In this document: one piece after another, positions 11,301 through 22,700 of the stretch
Position numbering within the stretch: position 1 is the first letter of the stretch
Layout: each line of letters starts with the position of its first letter
Assembly (NCBI GenBank): GCA_037176905.1
Contig: JBBBWG010033396.1
Location: 1-39,889, forward strand
Direction: 5' to 3'
From: Azolla pinnata
Lineage: Eukaryota; Streptophyta; Polypodiopsida; Salviniales; Salviniaceae
DNA: 39,889 nt
Notes under the pieces: model-generated
Told to the model about the DNA's origin: nothing
Database searches by the model: none
The model's input: the letters and a program-made list of their open reading frames with translations, nothing else
Translations under genes and position numbers: made by a program

Positions 11301-14038
11301 TAGAGTGCCCAGGTAATTTCATAGTACTATCAACACCATTTGGCTGCTGATTCGATGGTACAATAGTGGTTTTATCTGGTCCTTGCCCATGCTGCAATTG
11401 CTGATTCTGTGAAGGGCCATTTATAGTTTGCAATGGTAAAGATCCTGGCTTTTGTGCTTGATTTGCTTGAGCAGGTGTAGTGACAGGAGGACCAGGTAAG
11501 ACAATAGGATTCGGCGGGACATGCATGACGGGCTGACGACCTGCCTGATGAGCATTAGTCCATGGCTGCAAATGTTGTTGCATACCATGGTGTGGAGGAT
11601 GAACATTATTTACGGCTTGCCCAGGAAAATTCTTCCCCTGCCAATGTACAATAGACTGAGGGCCTCCTGGAGCTTGATGGTGAGGTCCACCTGCATATTG
11701 CATTGATGGATTTGCATCAGCTGGCACTTTGACTTGCCCCTGGATCCATGGTTGCTGAATATGAGGTTGAGGTTGATGTTGATGTGGGAAGCGTTGTGGA
11801 GGAACACCAGATTGAGATTGTTGCAATGGAGCGTGAGGGTAAGACTGAGGGTGAGGTGGTGGTTGATATGGATGTGTTTGAGGTTGTGGCTGAAGTTGTG
11901 GCTGAGGTTGTAGCTGAGGTTGTGGCTGAGGTTGTGGCTGAGGTTGCGGCTGAGGCTGTGGCTGAGGTTGTGGCTGTGGCGGTGGCTGATATGGTTGTAA
12001 CTGCTGATGAGGCTGTTGAGGATGCATATGAGGAAACTGGCCAACCATAGGATGTACTTGAGGGGGTATATGCTGTTGTGAATGTGATTGTTGAGGATGC
12101 TGAAATTGGTGTTGCTGAGGATGTGGTTGTAGATGAGGCTGTGGCTGAGGCTGAGGCTGAGGCTGAGGCTGAGGCTGAGGCTGAGGATGGGCTTGTGTGG
12201 GCTGCAACTGAGCCATAGGATGTTGTGCTTGCTGCTGCACAGCTTGAGGAGGTTGAACCAATGCTTGTTGTACTGGATAGGGTGGGTTCAGAGGGACTTG
12301 CTGTATCTGCTGCTGATATTGTTCATATTGCTGATATTGTTGGTACTGCTCATATTGCTGATTATAATACTGTTGATACTGTTGTTGATACCATTGATCT
12401 GCACCATGCTGTGCGTATGGAAACGGTTGAGGCTGTTGTGCTTGGGCCAGCTGATGGTCAGGCTGAAGTTGTGGGTGAGGCAGGGGCTGAGGTTGGGGCT
12501 GGTGCTGGGGTTGGGGCAGAGGATGAGGTTGAGGCTGAGGCTGAGGCTGAGGCTGAGGCTGAGGCTGTGGCTGAGGCTGTGGCTGCAGCTGCGGCTGTAC
12601 TTGTGGCTGCAGCTGTGGCTGAGCTTGCGGCTGCGGCTGTGGTTGAGCTTGCGGCTGCGGCTGTGGTTGAGCTTGCGGCTGTGGCTGTAGCTGTGGCTGT
12701 GATTGCGGCTGCATCTGGGTCTGTGGCTGTGCCTGTGGTTGTACCATATTACATGTCTGAGCATGCTCTTGAACTTGTCTGTGCAAAATTTGCATTCCAC
12801 ACCTGTTGCAATACACTGGAGAGTTCCCATACCCACAGCTAGCAGAGTGAGAAGCAGATTCTGATAGCAAACCCTGCCATACACATCCGCTCTTGTAAAA
12901 TAGGCAGCGGACACCTATCCGACCAATGGCCTCATATACAGCAGGATTCGTCTCCTGCAAATTCTGAAAGACAGAGAAAAGAACTTAAATTGGTACATCA
13001 ACACAGATCACGATACATCTACAAAGAGACAGAAAACCCTAGCAAACATGCCTCAACAAAGGAAACGATTCTATCAAAAGAAGATACTCCCAAAGTCATT
13101 ACAAATAAAAAACTGAACATTGAAAACTAAGAAAGAATAATGCTTTCACAAATTAACAAGAAATAGCATAGCTGTATAGTGTGGTGAAGTTTTTTTCTTC
13201 TCTTTTTTTCTTTTGTTCTTTTCTGTCTTTTTCTTTTTCTTTTTTTTTCCTTTTTTTCTTTCGTTCTTTTTCTTTCTTTTTCTGTTTGTGAGCATGAGAG
13301 AGAGATGTGTGCGTATGTGCACAAGAATGAGTGAGGGAGTAGAGTGGCAGAGTGTGGCGTGTATACAAATATTAGAGGAAGGGAGATGAGTGTGCAAGTG
13401 GATATAGTGGAACTGTCAGAGTACGCTTGCTACATATATACAACTGTACCTTCAAAAATCAGTGTTGGTTTGAAGGGCTGCTGTTGTTCATAACATTACT
13501 GGAAATATGTATGCATAAGCATATTAATTGTAATACATTGGACTACTGGCGAAAAACCTTGATTTGAAGTAAAACCAACAGAAATGACTGCACATGGAAC
13601 AGATGATCACTACAGCTTATAATTGTGTGCACGCATGCCTATTTAAATCCATATTGTATCTGTCCGGACTGGGGATCACACACATGCCTATTTACACCAT
13701 GTCACATGCACATCTCTCTACATGCAAGAAATAACATACATGTACATGGTGATCTTTTTAATATAATTTCTTCCGAATATGCTGTGCCTCTTTTTAACAG
13801 TACAAATTGAATAGGGAAACAACGAAAATACCTTAGGATCACCTTCACTTATTGGATGGTTGTCATACGGGCAACAACGGGTAGTGCCGATGATGTAACC
13901 AACACATTGCATGCAAAAGAGATGACCACAATGAGTCTGTTGCACTTCCGCAGGATGCACTAACTGTCTGCATAGTGGACAGTAATATTCTCCTGGTACC
14001 ACTTCTGGCTGAAGAATACACTCCGGGTCGAAGCCCAT
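8378..14038 (-). CDS. RING / TRAF-type zinc finger, PQ-rich protein with C-terminal U1-type zinc finger
   Basis: Four coding exons with matching phases: 14038-13832, 12954-8899, 8815-8607 and 8495-8378, giving about 1529 residues. Residues 20-59 form a RING of the TRAF style: Cys20, Cys23, Cys37, His39, Cys42, Cys45, Cys56 and Asp59 (C3HC3D). Residues 86-137 carry a TRAF-type zinc finger (Cys86, Cys93, His105, Cys109, Cys118, Cys121, His133, Cys137). A Gln/Pro-rich region of several hundred residues follows, then a Pro/Gly/Arg/Asp-rich region with repeated RxPxxxDxEPR-like units. Near 1448-1470 is C-x2-C-x12-H-x5-H, the matrin/U1 type. The tail is acidic and Ser/Lys-rich. The RING implies E3 ubiquitin ligase activity by family; the U1-type finger often binds RNA. 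Similar plant proteins are sometimes named 'trithorax group protein osa-like', a name resting on the Q-rich tract only. An alternative acceptor nine bases upstream (CAG at 12964-12966) would add Asn-Leu-Gln. Nuclear location is inferred. Confidence 0.85.
12133..12720 (-). repeat. Hexanucleotide (CAGCCT)n-type coding repeat
   Basis: The part of the RING-gene exon encoding the Gln-Pro repeats consists of pure or degenerate six-base units (CTGAGG on the plus strand), purest at about 12137-12186 and 12525-12570. A related block lies at 11880-11990. Because the unit is six bases without stops, all nearby frames are open; for example the plus strand reads as Glu-Ala or Leu-Arg repeats. Those other frames are not genes. 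Confidence 0.9.
12955..13831 (-). other. Intron 1 of the RING/TRAF gene
   Basis: It is bounded by AAG-GTATTT at the donor and TTTGCAG at the acceptor. At 13190-13285 it contains a long T/C-rich tract on the plus strand, which is A/G-rich on the transcribed-sense strand. The tract generates Lys/Arg-rich spurious frames. Confidence 0.7.
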
Positions 14039-14065
14039 CACTCTTTCTCGATCCTCTCCAAACTA

Positions 14066-15544
14066 TATAGAAACAAGTTTACATGTGAGAATAATAGTCA
14101 TTCCATGTTGTTGCTGATGCACTCAGAACTAGATCCCGCCTATTTCAACATCTCCATAAACAAAAAATAATGGAAAAAATAAATTGTGTAAGATGTCCAT
14201 CCATTGGAAGAAAATATAGTAGCATCAAGAAATCACTCCTTCAAAAAGGGAACATAATTTCAGGTTTTTAGCTACTGTAGGCCATAGATGGATTATGCAA
14301 CTAGAAAATCTGAGCTAAATGAACGAAATATGTGGTATGGATGGACATTACATGTTATTAGAATTCTACTGAAGGAAACGAGAAAACTGAATCAAAGAAG
14401 AGTGTTAACTCAAAAGTAATTCACATGTTCACAAGTCCCCTAACCCTTGCATTCAAAGAATGCAACGATTTTGTAGAACACTGAGGAAAAAAATGATTGA
14501 GACAAGAACATATGTAAGAGGGAGTCATATACGTCCTCTGCAAATTATTACTTTCCTCCCATGAGAAAATGAAGAATTTACTCAAGAAAAACAAAGATCC
14601 TTTGATGTTACTCCATGGTAAGCGCTCTTGACTTCCACCCATTGCTTGCTACCCATGAAAGTGTAGAGCTAAACAACTCAACGAAGTAAACATGGGTGAT
14701 GATTTCAATATATTACGTTATACTGGAAAGGAAAAGTAGTCTCCCCTCGCCATAGTTAAGAAATGTAAGATGCACATAGATAATTCGATAGAATATTGCA
14801 AAATTTTCCAGAAACTTTAATTCTTATCGTTGCCATTTGCAAATGGTAAAGTTCAAACAAAGTCTTTGATTAAAGGTTTAATTTTGATAAAGACTTTTAT
14901 CTCCAACTGAGCACCGACTGAGAGAAACATAGCTTTAAGGAATTGATCCTTCAATGGAGCTCAAATTATACACACTTCTCACCACAAGCTCGAGGATGGT
15001 GATCTGGAGAGATGGTGAAAAAGATACTGATCCCGATCAAAAGTGCAGAAAATGCAGGACAGATCTGAATTAAATCAACTAGACGGACACAGATTTTAAG
15101 AACAAACAAAAGCAGGAAAATCAAGCACGCGATTCAGGGCATCGGAAGAAGGCTAATGATAGAGGGTGGAAGTAGGAAGAGCTGCGTATGCAATTCTGCG
15201 GAAAGTCTCCGGCGAAAAAGCAAATAAAGATGCAGAAATAAATCAAAAGCAAAATATAAAAAAAGCAAAGCAAAGCAAATCGGACAGTAGGCTGGAGCAG
15301 AAGAAGGGGGGGAGAAGAAGCAGATTGAAGCATGAAGCAAAGAAGCGGGGACGAGGAGATGGAGAAAAAGAAAGATGGAACGAACAGAGACAGAGATAGA
15401 GATGAGGTGAAACTTACAGGACTGAGGAGGGAAGGTGGAGCAGGCAGCGAGCAGGGAAAGTCTGCGACGCGATGGCTTCTTCTGATCAGGCTCCCAAGAC
15501 TGCGCTTCTTAGGTTTTGTTTCTTGGAAACGAAAGAAGAAGAAG
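14066..15544 (-). other. Probable 5' UTR exon and leader intron of the RING/TRAF gene
   Basis: Upstream of the ATG at 14038, an acceptor (TATATAG then TTTGGAGAGG) lies near 14065. A candidate donor (CAGTCCT then GTAAGTTT) lies near 15413. The sequence 15414-15544 would then be the first, non-coding exon. The intron between them shows no supported coding sequence. The assembly gap begins directly beyond, so the promoter is incomplete here. Confidence 0.45.
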
Positions 15545-15644
15545 NNNNNNNNNNNNNNNNNNNNNNNNNNNNNNNNNNNNNNNNNNNNNNNNNNNNNNNN
15601 NNNNNNNNNNNNNNNNNNNNNNNNNNNNNNNNNNNNNNNNNNNN
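15545..15644. other. Assembly gap of exactly 100 N
   Basis: One hundred consecutive N characters; a round number is the usual scaffold placeholder for an unknown length. It adjoins the ATGT microsatellite, which probably caused the assembly break. Confidence 0.98.
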
Positions 15645-16133
15645 ATGTATGCATGTATGTGTGTGGGTGCATATGTATGTATGTGCTTGTGCATGTATGT
15701 ATGTATGCATGTATGTATGCATGTGTGTATGCATGTATGTATGCATGTATGTATGCATGTATGTATGCATGCATGTATGTATGTATGTATGCGATCGTGT
15801 AAATATGTATGTATGTGCTTGTGCATGTACATATGTATGTATGTATGTATGCATGTGATTGTGTACATATGTATGTATGTGATTGTGCATGTATGTATGT
15901 ATGTATGTATGTGATTGTGTACATATGTATGTATGTGCTTATGCAGGTATGTATGTATGTATGCATGCATGAATGCTTGCCAATGTGTGTGCATGCCTAT
16001 GTGTGTGCATGCTTGTATGTATGTATGTATGTATGCATGCGTATGTGCATGTATGTGTACATCAATGTGCATGCATGCTTGTATGTGTGTGTGTGTGTTT
16101 ATGCATGCTTGCATGTATGTGTGTATGTTATGG
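15645..16133. repeat. ATGT/ATGC microsatellite
   Basis: About 490 bp of degenerate four-base units (ATGT, ATGC, GTGT) with interspersed CTTGTGC and CGATTGTG. Alternating purine and pyrimidine dominate. All frames are open on both strands with Met-Tyr-Val-Cys or His-Thr-Tyr-Ile repeats; these are not genes. It continues into the gap, so its true length is unknown. Confidence 0.95.
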
Positions 16134-19100
16134 CCCATTGTCCTACCAAGGAGCTGAGTCCAGAAGCATTTTCCTGACATTGCCAAATTGATGTATGCAA
16201 TACTGGAGGGAGGATTAGACTTGATTGAAGAGCTTGCAAGGCCCCATTCCGTAAAAATAGTTAGTCCTAAACCGGAATCAGTTAGAGGACTCTGACCGAC
16301 TTGAACTGACATGAAACTCGAGAACTCGGTCCAATTGTTATTCTAGTGTACAAGGGAGACCCAGGGTAGTCCATTTACAATGGGAGTTTTAGACAGCAGC
16401 AACATCTTTCGTTCTGTTCCGTGTTGAAAAAATCACTAAAACCGATGTATAGAGTAAAGCGAAGACACTTATACACTGTATAGAAACACTGAAAGACAAT
16501 AGTTCGTCTCTTCTATCAAGCATACATGATTTCTTTGAAGCGATGTTTTTAATGACCAGATCGACTTCATTTGTCGTTGGAAATATGTTTGATTTGGAAG
16601 AGCTTGCATTTCTTATTTGATGGCCACTGTTCAAGCTTGGTGCTCAACTTCTTGTTAGAGTGTGCCAAATGTGTTTGAATTTGCATCTCTCAGCTTTGAT
16701 TTGTTACCGATCTAGTTCGGGCATTATTAGAAGAAGTGGATCAACGGTGATACAGATAAAGAAGGGAGAAACATGTATTTACTTCACTTGTGAAAAATCA
16801 GGGAGCTTCAAAAGTAGGACAGTAAGAATAGATGGAGAAGATATTGAAAAGCTTTCAACAAGGATGATAGTGTATGATGAAAAAAGGTAGCTTTTAGATC
16901 AACCATCAAACAAACTAGGAGATGAAACAAAAATGTGGATCTATGGAAATCGACGTTTCTTAAGATTCCAACGGGACTACTTTGCAATGGTTCATAATTT
17001 GCAGAGCCCTTCCAATGGGAAGATGGTTGAGTCCAGTAGTAAGATCGACGAAATGTGCATGTTGTAACCATGAGGTAAAATCGGAATATCATTTCCTTTG
17101 GCATGTTGTACTAATCTGGAAGAGAATCCTAAGAACTATCGGGGTTTTCGATGTTGCAGAACAAAGGCGGTTGTAATTTCATATAATTCGGGCATATGCT
17201 TCATTTTATTTTTGGAGGGGATCGGCTATTACTTGGAAGTATTAAACTCCTATTTGGATATTTCTAAGTCCCCGTTACAGTTCAACAGAGAGTTAATCTC
17301 CTCTTGATGTGGAAAGGTACTCGCTATCGTTAGATAGACTCTCCATGCTGGAATTTCATTCCACCCAAATGAATCTACCCACCCCCTTAAAGAAACAAGA
17401 ATCGGAGGGGTTGTGCTCTCTAGAGCAAGGCTTAATTTCAGCCTTTTTGAAATTAAGCAATAATGGAGGACCGGTTTGGGGCCGTGGAGATCCACACTAG
17501 TCTTCATGAGAATATGGAAGGATTGAAATAGAAAAAGCAAGAGAGAATTACAACTTCATGGTAATATGCTGTTAATAACATTTGATCATTTAAATGTTTA
17601 GAATGTAATAATACTGTTTGAAATTTAATCATTTTTTGACAAAATTGTTTGAAATTGTTCGATTGGAAACAACCTAAATGTAGAAAAGATATCAACTCTT
17701 TGCCAATAAAGGCCATAACATTCTTCAAGGCTATAAGTCAATATTTAAATAGGATGACAAACCTAGACTCAGTAACTTTGATATAATAGTGCCCTAATAT
17801 CCTTTGCCTTTTCTGGTTTTTCTGGTTAAATCAGTTGAATCGGGGCTGATGTTCATGCAGTAAATTGAGGTTCTTTCCCATGTAATGTAGAAGCTTTGCT
17901 TGCTCATTATCAGTAATTGAATGTTTCAGAAAGTCTGAAGACGGAAAAAAAAAAAGTTCGGCCGCTTGAACAAAGTTTGGCATTGGATTCAAGTTTTGGC
18001 GTTTCGACCAATTTCAGGCCCTCGTGCCAAATTCGGAGGTTTGATTGTGGCAGAATCTTTCCAGAGCTATATTTTTCACTTTGTCAGAGAAATTAAAAGG
18101 AGGAAACCATCAAGTTTTTCCAGCAGGTTTGCTGGAGTCAGGATTCCTCAAAAGATCAAATAAACAATCCACAACTGCTTCATCCGTCAACAGAAGGTGA
18201 TTATATATGGTTACATTAAAAGCTGGCATGTGATGGGTTAAGAATAATTTGATGCTATGTTTTGATGATAATTCAGTTCTAAGACAACAGATCTTTTGGT
18301 AGACTTGTCGACAGCACAAGCAAGAATGAGTGTTATAATCGCTAGCATTGTGATTCTATAAACACCACTTTCAATGTGAGCTTATCGAAACAGAGAACGT
18401 TTAGACTTAGCTTTCAATCACATCGCTTAAGGTCGGATGCCTATACCGACTTGTTTTGTAGATCTATTTATCCGGTTAGTGATTGCTTCAGGGGCAATTA
18501 CTAGTGGAATCACATGATGTTCAGTGAAAATGCCAAAACTTCGTCATCGAGAAGCTTTGAGATCAGAGATATGGTGATGTGAAAGCGCTGCCGATTTTAT
18601 AGAAATGATTCATTATGCGGTGTATTGTGGCTTTGTAAGTTGCATGAGATTGTTAATCCTCTGATTCGTGTTCCAAACGACAGATTCAGATCGTTTGAGC
18701 AAATCGGACCTCTGCTGAGTTTGTCACAACCCGGCTTCGTTTTAGATCGAATTCATGCAAGCCCATCATAGATAGCCCACCATGCAAAATGCATGTTCTT
18801 CAGCTCATATTTCCAGCACGATCGTCCTCTATCCAATCGGCCATCTCCAGATCATGTTTTCACACGATGATCGCTACATTCGATGTCTCTACATATAGAT
18901 AGATTTAGATAGATTATCCCTGGAAGCATGTTCCGACCTTGTAATGGGCCATTGAATCCACCAATGTCAACTTGGGAATGGACCCATAAAACATAGAACT
19001 GCGTGAATGGCCTTGGTCATCGCTCTCAAGGAATCGGGATTATCCAAAAGCTTCCTTGAGAACGACGACGCAAACCCCAAACCCTAAAACCCCAAAACAT

Positions 19101-19200
19101 TGAATTCTACACAGTGCAGATTGCCATCGGAAAGGAGCTCAAATTGTGTTTCCAATGGCACAACTGATCAAATTTAGGGGGGTTTAGGGTTTAGTCATTA
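16134..19200. other. Mostly non-coding stretch
   Basis: No convincing intact gene was seen. It contains a probable LINE remnant (about 16880-17160) and, near the right end, telo-box-like motifs (CCCTAAAACCCC at about 19081-19096; TTTAGGGTTTAG at about 19182-19193). If the exon at 19202-19301 is real, its further exons would fall here on the minus strand; a segment at 18110-18250 (ending VVDCLFDLLRNPDSSKP) is one weak candidate. Confidence 0.35.
16880..17160 (+). pseudogene. Probable LINE reverse-transcriptase zinc-binding remnant
   Basis: The plus strand reads, with frame changes, an opening WK-type segment, then ICRALPMGRWLS, then CACCNHEVKSEYHFLWHV and WKRI. This follows the order of the zinc-binding domain at the C-terminus of plant LINE reverse transcriptases (WK...ALPTxxxL...CxxC...EtxxHLfxxC...W). 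Reading frames are broken and no polymerase domain is present, so only a degraded tail would remain. The match is from the pattern alone. Confidence 0.35.
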
Positions 19201-19201
19201 C

Positions 19202-19301
19202 CTGCTCGGAGGCAGCGAATCGCACCATTCTGACCAGAATTGATGAAAACAGTATCTGGTTTGACGCCTGCAGCAGCTTTTACACAAAGCTCCTCCTGCA
19301 T
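19202..19301 (-). CDS. Probable first coding exon of an unidentified gene
   Basis: The ATG at 19301 opens 33 codons (MQEELCVKAAAGVKPD, then VFINSGQNGAIRCLRA) ending at a good donor, GAGCAG then GTAATG, in phase 1. A TATA-like CTATATATAG lies at 19476-19485 in the correct orientation. A 17-residue upstream ORF lies in the leader. The downstream exons were not found, so the product is unknown. The start is immediately downstream of the kinase gene, whose stop is at 19783. Confidence 0.35.
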
Positions 19302-19384
19302 TTAAGCCCATCTCCAGAAAATCCATTTCTCTAATTTGGTCAATGCTTTCACAATCATAGACCAAGAGAGCTTTCTTCCCAAAA

Positions 19385-19438
19385 TCAGGGCATTGCTGCT
19401 GCTGCTGCTGCCAGAAGAGTGAAGAATAATAATACCAT
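19385..19438 (-). CDS. Candidate upstream ORF
   Basis: An ATG at 19438 opens a 17-codon frame ending TGA at 19385-19387, before the candidate main ATG at 19301. The peptide is hydrophobic with a run of six alanines encoded by a GCA repeat. Its only expected role would be to affect translation of the downstream frame. Confidence 0.25.
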   Translation of the reverse strand: MVLLFFTLLAAAAAAMP

Positions 19439-19475
19439 GGCTTCTTCCTTCATATATACAAAATAGCCATCTCAG

Positions 19476-19485
19476 CTATATATAG
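19476..19485 (-). promoter_or_regulatory. TATA-like box before the 19.3-kb exon
   Basis: CTATATATAG reads the same on both strands. It lies about 38-47 bases upstream of the leader ATG at 19438 and about 175 bases upstream of the candidate main start, so transcription would begin near 19445. Confidence 0.3.
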
Positions 19486-19782
19486 CAGCAAGCAAATGCT
19501 GTATAGCTCGAATCAGAAGGTTGGTCCAACAAATTTGTGAGCCTGCTTTCTGTTCTAACCCCCCAAGAAAGAAACAACCAAAACAAAAACAAAGAAAAAA
19601 AACCATCAACAGATCCCAAAATTTGCAGCAAATTCAGTATCTCCTTTGGAGATGAACTGAAGACGAAGAGTTTGTCCCCTTGTTTCTCCATAGCTGAAAA
19701 GGCTTTGCTCCCCCCTTCCCCTCCCCCATTGCTTCTTTCTCCATAGCTGAGATGGGAAGAAAGAAACGACGAAAAAGAGAGG

Positions 19783-22700
19783 CTAGAACACTGCAAAAGC
19801 TTCAGAAGTGCCATTATTAGCATCATCGGCAGCCCATTTGTGCTTGTCCACAGCACTGGAATGATGTAGGCATTGATTCGACTCGTGTTTCCTGTCATCG
19901 ATCGGAACAAAAGGGCTGGGGATCTCAGGGGGGATAGCGCAGCGGATGAGCGCCCAATTCACGCCTTGGAAGAAAGGATGCTGCTTCACTTCGGAAGCTC
20001 CTCTGGTAGCAGCTAACCTCTTATTTGGGTCCTTCACAAGCAGACCTCGGATGAGGTTTTGTCCGGCTAGAGAAGGGAAGCGGTCAGCATTCTGATCAGC
20101 TGCTGAAGAAGAAGAAGAAGAAGAAGAAGAAGAAGAAGAAGCCGGGAACTTGAGAGGTTGAGTGACGACGTTCATCAGGGTTTTTTCGTTATCGGCACCT
20201 TTGAAGGGTGTGTGGCCATGGAGGAGCTCGAAGAGGAAGATACCAAAAGTCCACCAGTCGACAGCGCTTCCATGGCCATCGCCGATGATGATCTCTGGGG
20301 CGAGATACTCGTGGGTGCCCACGAAAGACATGGATCGGACACTGGTTGGCTCCGCAATCAGCTCCGGCAATGGCCTTCTGCCCGCTGCGCTGCTCTTCGA
20401 TCTCCTGGATGCTTTCACAGCTGCCCCCGAAGACCTTGGCACATAGCTCAGAAACCTCGGGATTGGAAGGCATGAAGCTATTGGATGAACGCTACATGGA
20501 GCCACACACCCTAACACTCTCAGCTCACAGCTCCCCGGGCCCTTCCCAGATGGTAAACACGATAACGATGACGAGCCTTGCTGCTGCCCCTGCTGCCCGA
20601 CTGATGCCAAGCGCGACAAGATCGGATTCACCGAGCATTTCAACGAGAGGTCAAAATCCGATAGCATGATGTGCCCATCCTCCCTCACCAGCACGTTCTC
20701 GGGTTTCAGATCCCGATACACAATCCCCATCATGTGCAGATATTCCAATGCCAGGAGAACCTCTGCTGCATAGAACCTGGCCATGGCAGCAAAGAACGAA
20801 GCAACTCCTTGGTCAGTCATAAAAACAGAATAATTCTGATTAATTTTGAAAGAGCCCTTGGTCTCAGTACGATCTTCGCTAACTCTCTCTCTCTCTCTCT
20901 CTCTTTCTGTCCACTCATTTGATTGACAAGGTTGTCTATTTGCAGAGAGAAGTTCTGTAACACAGTCATCGGACAGATCAGAATATACGATCTGAATCTT
21001 ATGATGGAGATGATTGTTGAAAAGGTTGTTGTTTGAACAGGAAAGTTCTGTAACACAGTCATCTGACAGATCAGTACAAATATTATGATGGACACATTGT
21101 TGAAAAGATTGTTGCTATACAGGGAACACAATCACCTGAGAGATCAGGATCTATATAATGTGAATCTTATGATGGACATGATTGTTGAAAAGATTGTTGT
21201 TTTACGAGGACAGTTATGTAACACGGTCATCTGACAGACAGATCAGAAGAGACAACCTGACTCTTCTGATGGAGATGATTGTTGAAAAGATTGTTGGTTA
21301 ATATTTTCTTTCAAGGAGTTTTGGATCATCTTTCCAAAAATGGACCTCAAGTACAAACAGAGCCCCTACTACAGAGAGAGAAAATGAGAGCGAGAGATGG
21401 ATGGATGGTGGAGCTCAATTCACCATATAATTGCCCAACTAGCATATCCCTTGAGTTGGAACAGGGCTTAGGGTTTTATGATCATCCATGATGGGAGCTC
21501 AATTCACCATATAATTGCCCAACTAGCATATCCCTTGAGTTGGAACAGGGCTTAGGGTTTTATGATCATCCATGATGGTCATTATTGACCTACCATGTCT
21601 GGTTTCAAAGCTTCCTTCTTCTCTACTTCTGTTGAGATTAATGGCACTGGTGCTAGTGATTTTCAGAAGCTTTGATTGCCCATGTTTCCCAATCTTCAAG
21701 AAAAACATCAGTGGCCCAGCTCTTGAATTAGGACATAGTTTTCAATCTACTCCCATTCTCTGCAGCAACCATTGCCAATGATTTGGACCAATCTATCCGC
21801 ATCATGCATTTCCACCATCATTATCACTAACCCATTCATTCCCCTCATTCATTCATTCACTCATTCATTCATTCCCCACCATCACCAGTATTTCAAATCC
21901 AGATTTTGTTCAAAATCTCTCAAACGAACGGGATCGATCAATAACCAGTTACGCTTTTATATTTATATACCGAAGCAAACAAGCACAATCAGCTTGATCG
22001 ACAAAGAAAGATAAGAGTAGCGAGGATGAACGGGGTAGCACCTGACAGCATTCTCACAGAAGCGTTTGGAAGGCTGACGTTGGCGCAGGACATGGAGGTC
22101 TCCACCGGGACAGAACTCCATGACAAGGCAGGAGAAATGGCGCTCATCGAGGTGAGCATACAGAGTGGGAAGGAAGGGGTGATCTAGAGCTTCGAGGATC
22201 TCGCGCTCAGTCTGAGCTCGCAGAAGCTTATTGCGCCCAGCGAGAGCTCGCTTATCCATCACCTTCACTGCAAACAAAGGGCATGGATTGGGGCACGCCG
22301 CCGCAACAGACGACGAAGATGAAACATTCGTCGTGCTCGTAGAAGCCTTGCTCTTTCTGATCATCTTCCTAGTGCCAGGCATAGATCCATGGCGCTGAGC
22401 GATCGCGGCAGCTGTGCCGTTTCCTTTGCTATTCGTGCTGCTCTGCCCCGCTACGGAAGCAAAGCTTGTACTGTGAGAAACAAAGGAATTGTTGCTACTG
22501 TGCTCAGCCATGCCGGTGGAATGAGTGGCATCGGAGATGGCGGAAGAATGCTTACTGAACTCAGGTGTGCAGGAATTGCTAGGGTTAGATTTCCCCAGAG
22601 AATAGCTGGTAGCTACTCCACTGTGGCAGCTGTTCACCATGGAGGGGTTTAAACACCGTCGAGCTATGGCGGAATCAGCTTCATCATCTTCCTCGTCCTC

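Larger units (their letters stand above)
20777..22041 (-). other. Intron of the AGC kinase gene
   Basis: A 1265-bp intron with donor AG-GTGCTA and acceptor GCCAG. It splits the kinase domain between NAV and FYAAEV, and both sides match the family across the junction. It holds three sets of tandem repeats, listed separately, and a CT microsatellite at 20882-20903. Confidence 0.85.

Noticed and set aside
11748..12842. Long plus-strand frames (Glu-Ala-Val and Leu-Arg repeats) opposite the PQ-rich exon
   Set aside because: They are created by the stop-free hexanucleotide repeat of the minus-strand gene and lose coding character outside it.
15121..16312. Long minus- and plus-strand frames rich in His-Thr-Tyr-Ile or Met-Tyr-Val-Cys across the gap
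   Set aside because: They run through the ATGT microsatellite and 100 N; composition is explained by the repeat.
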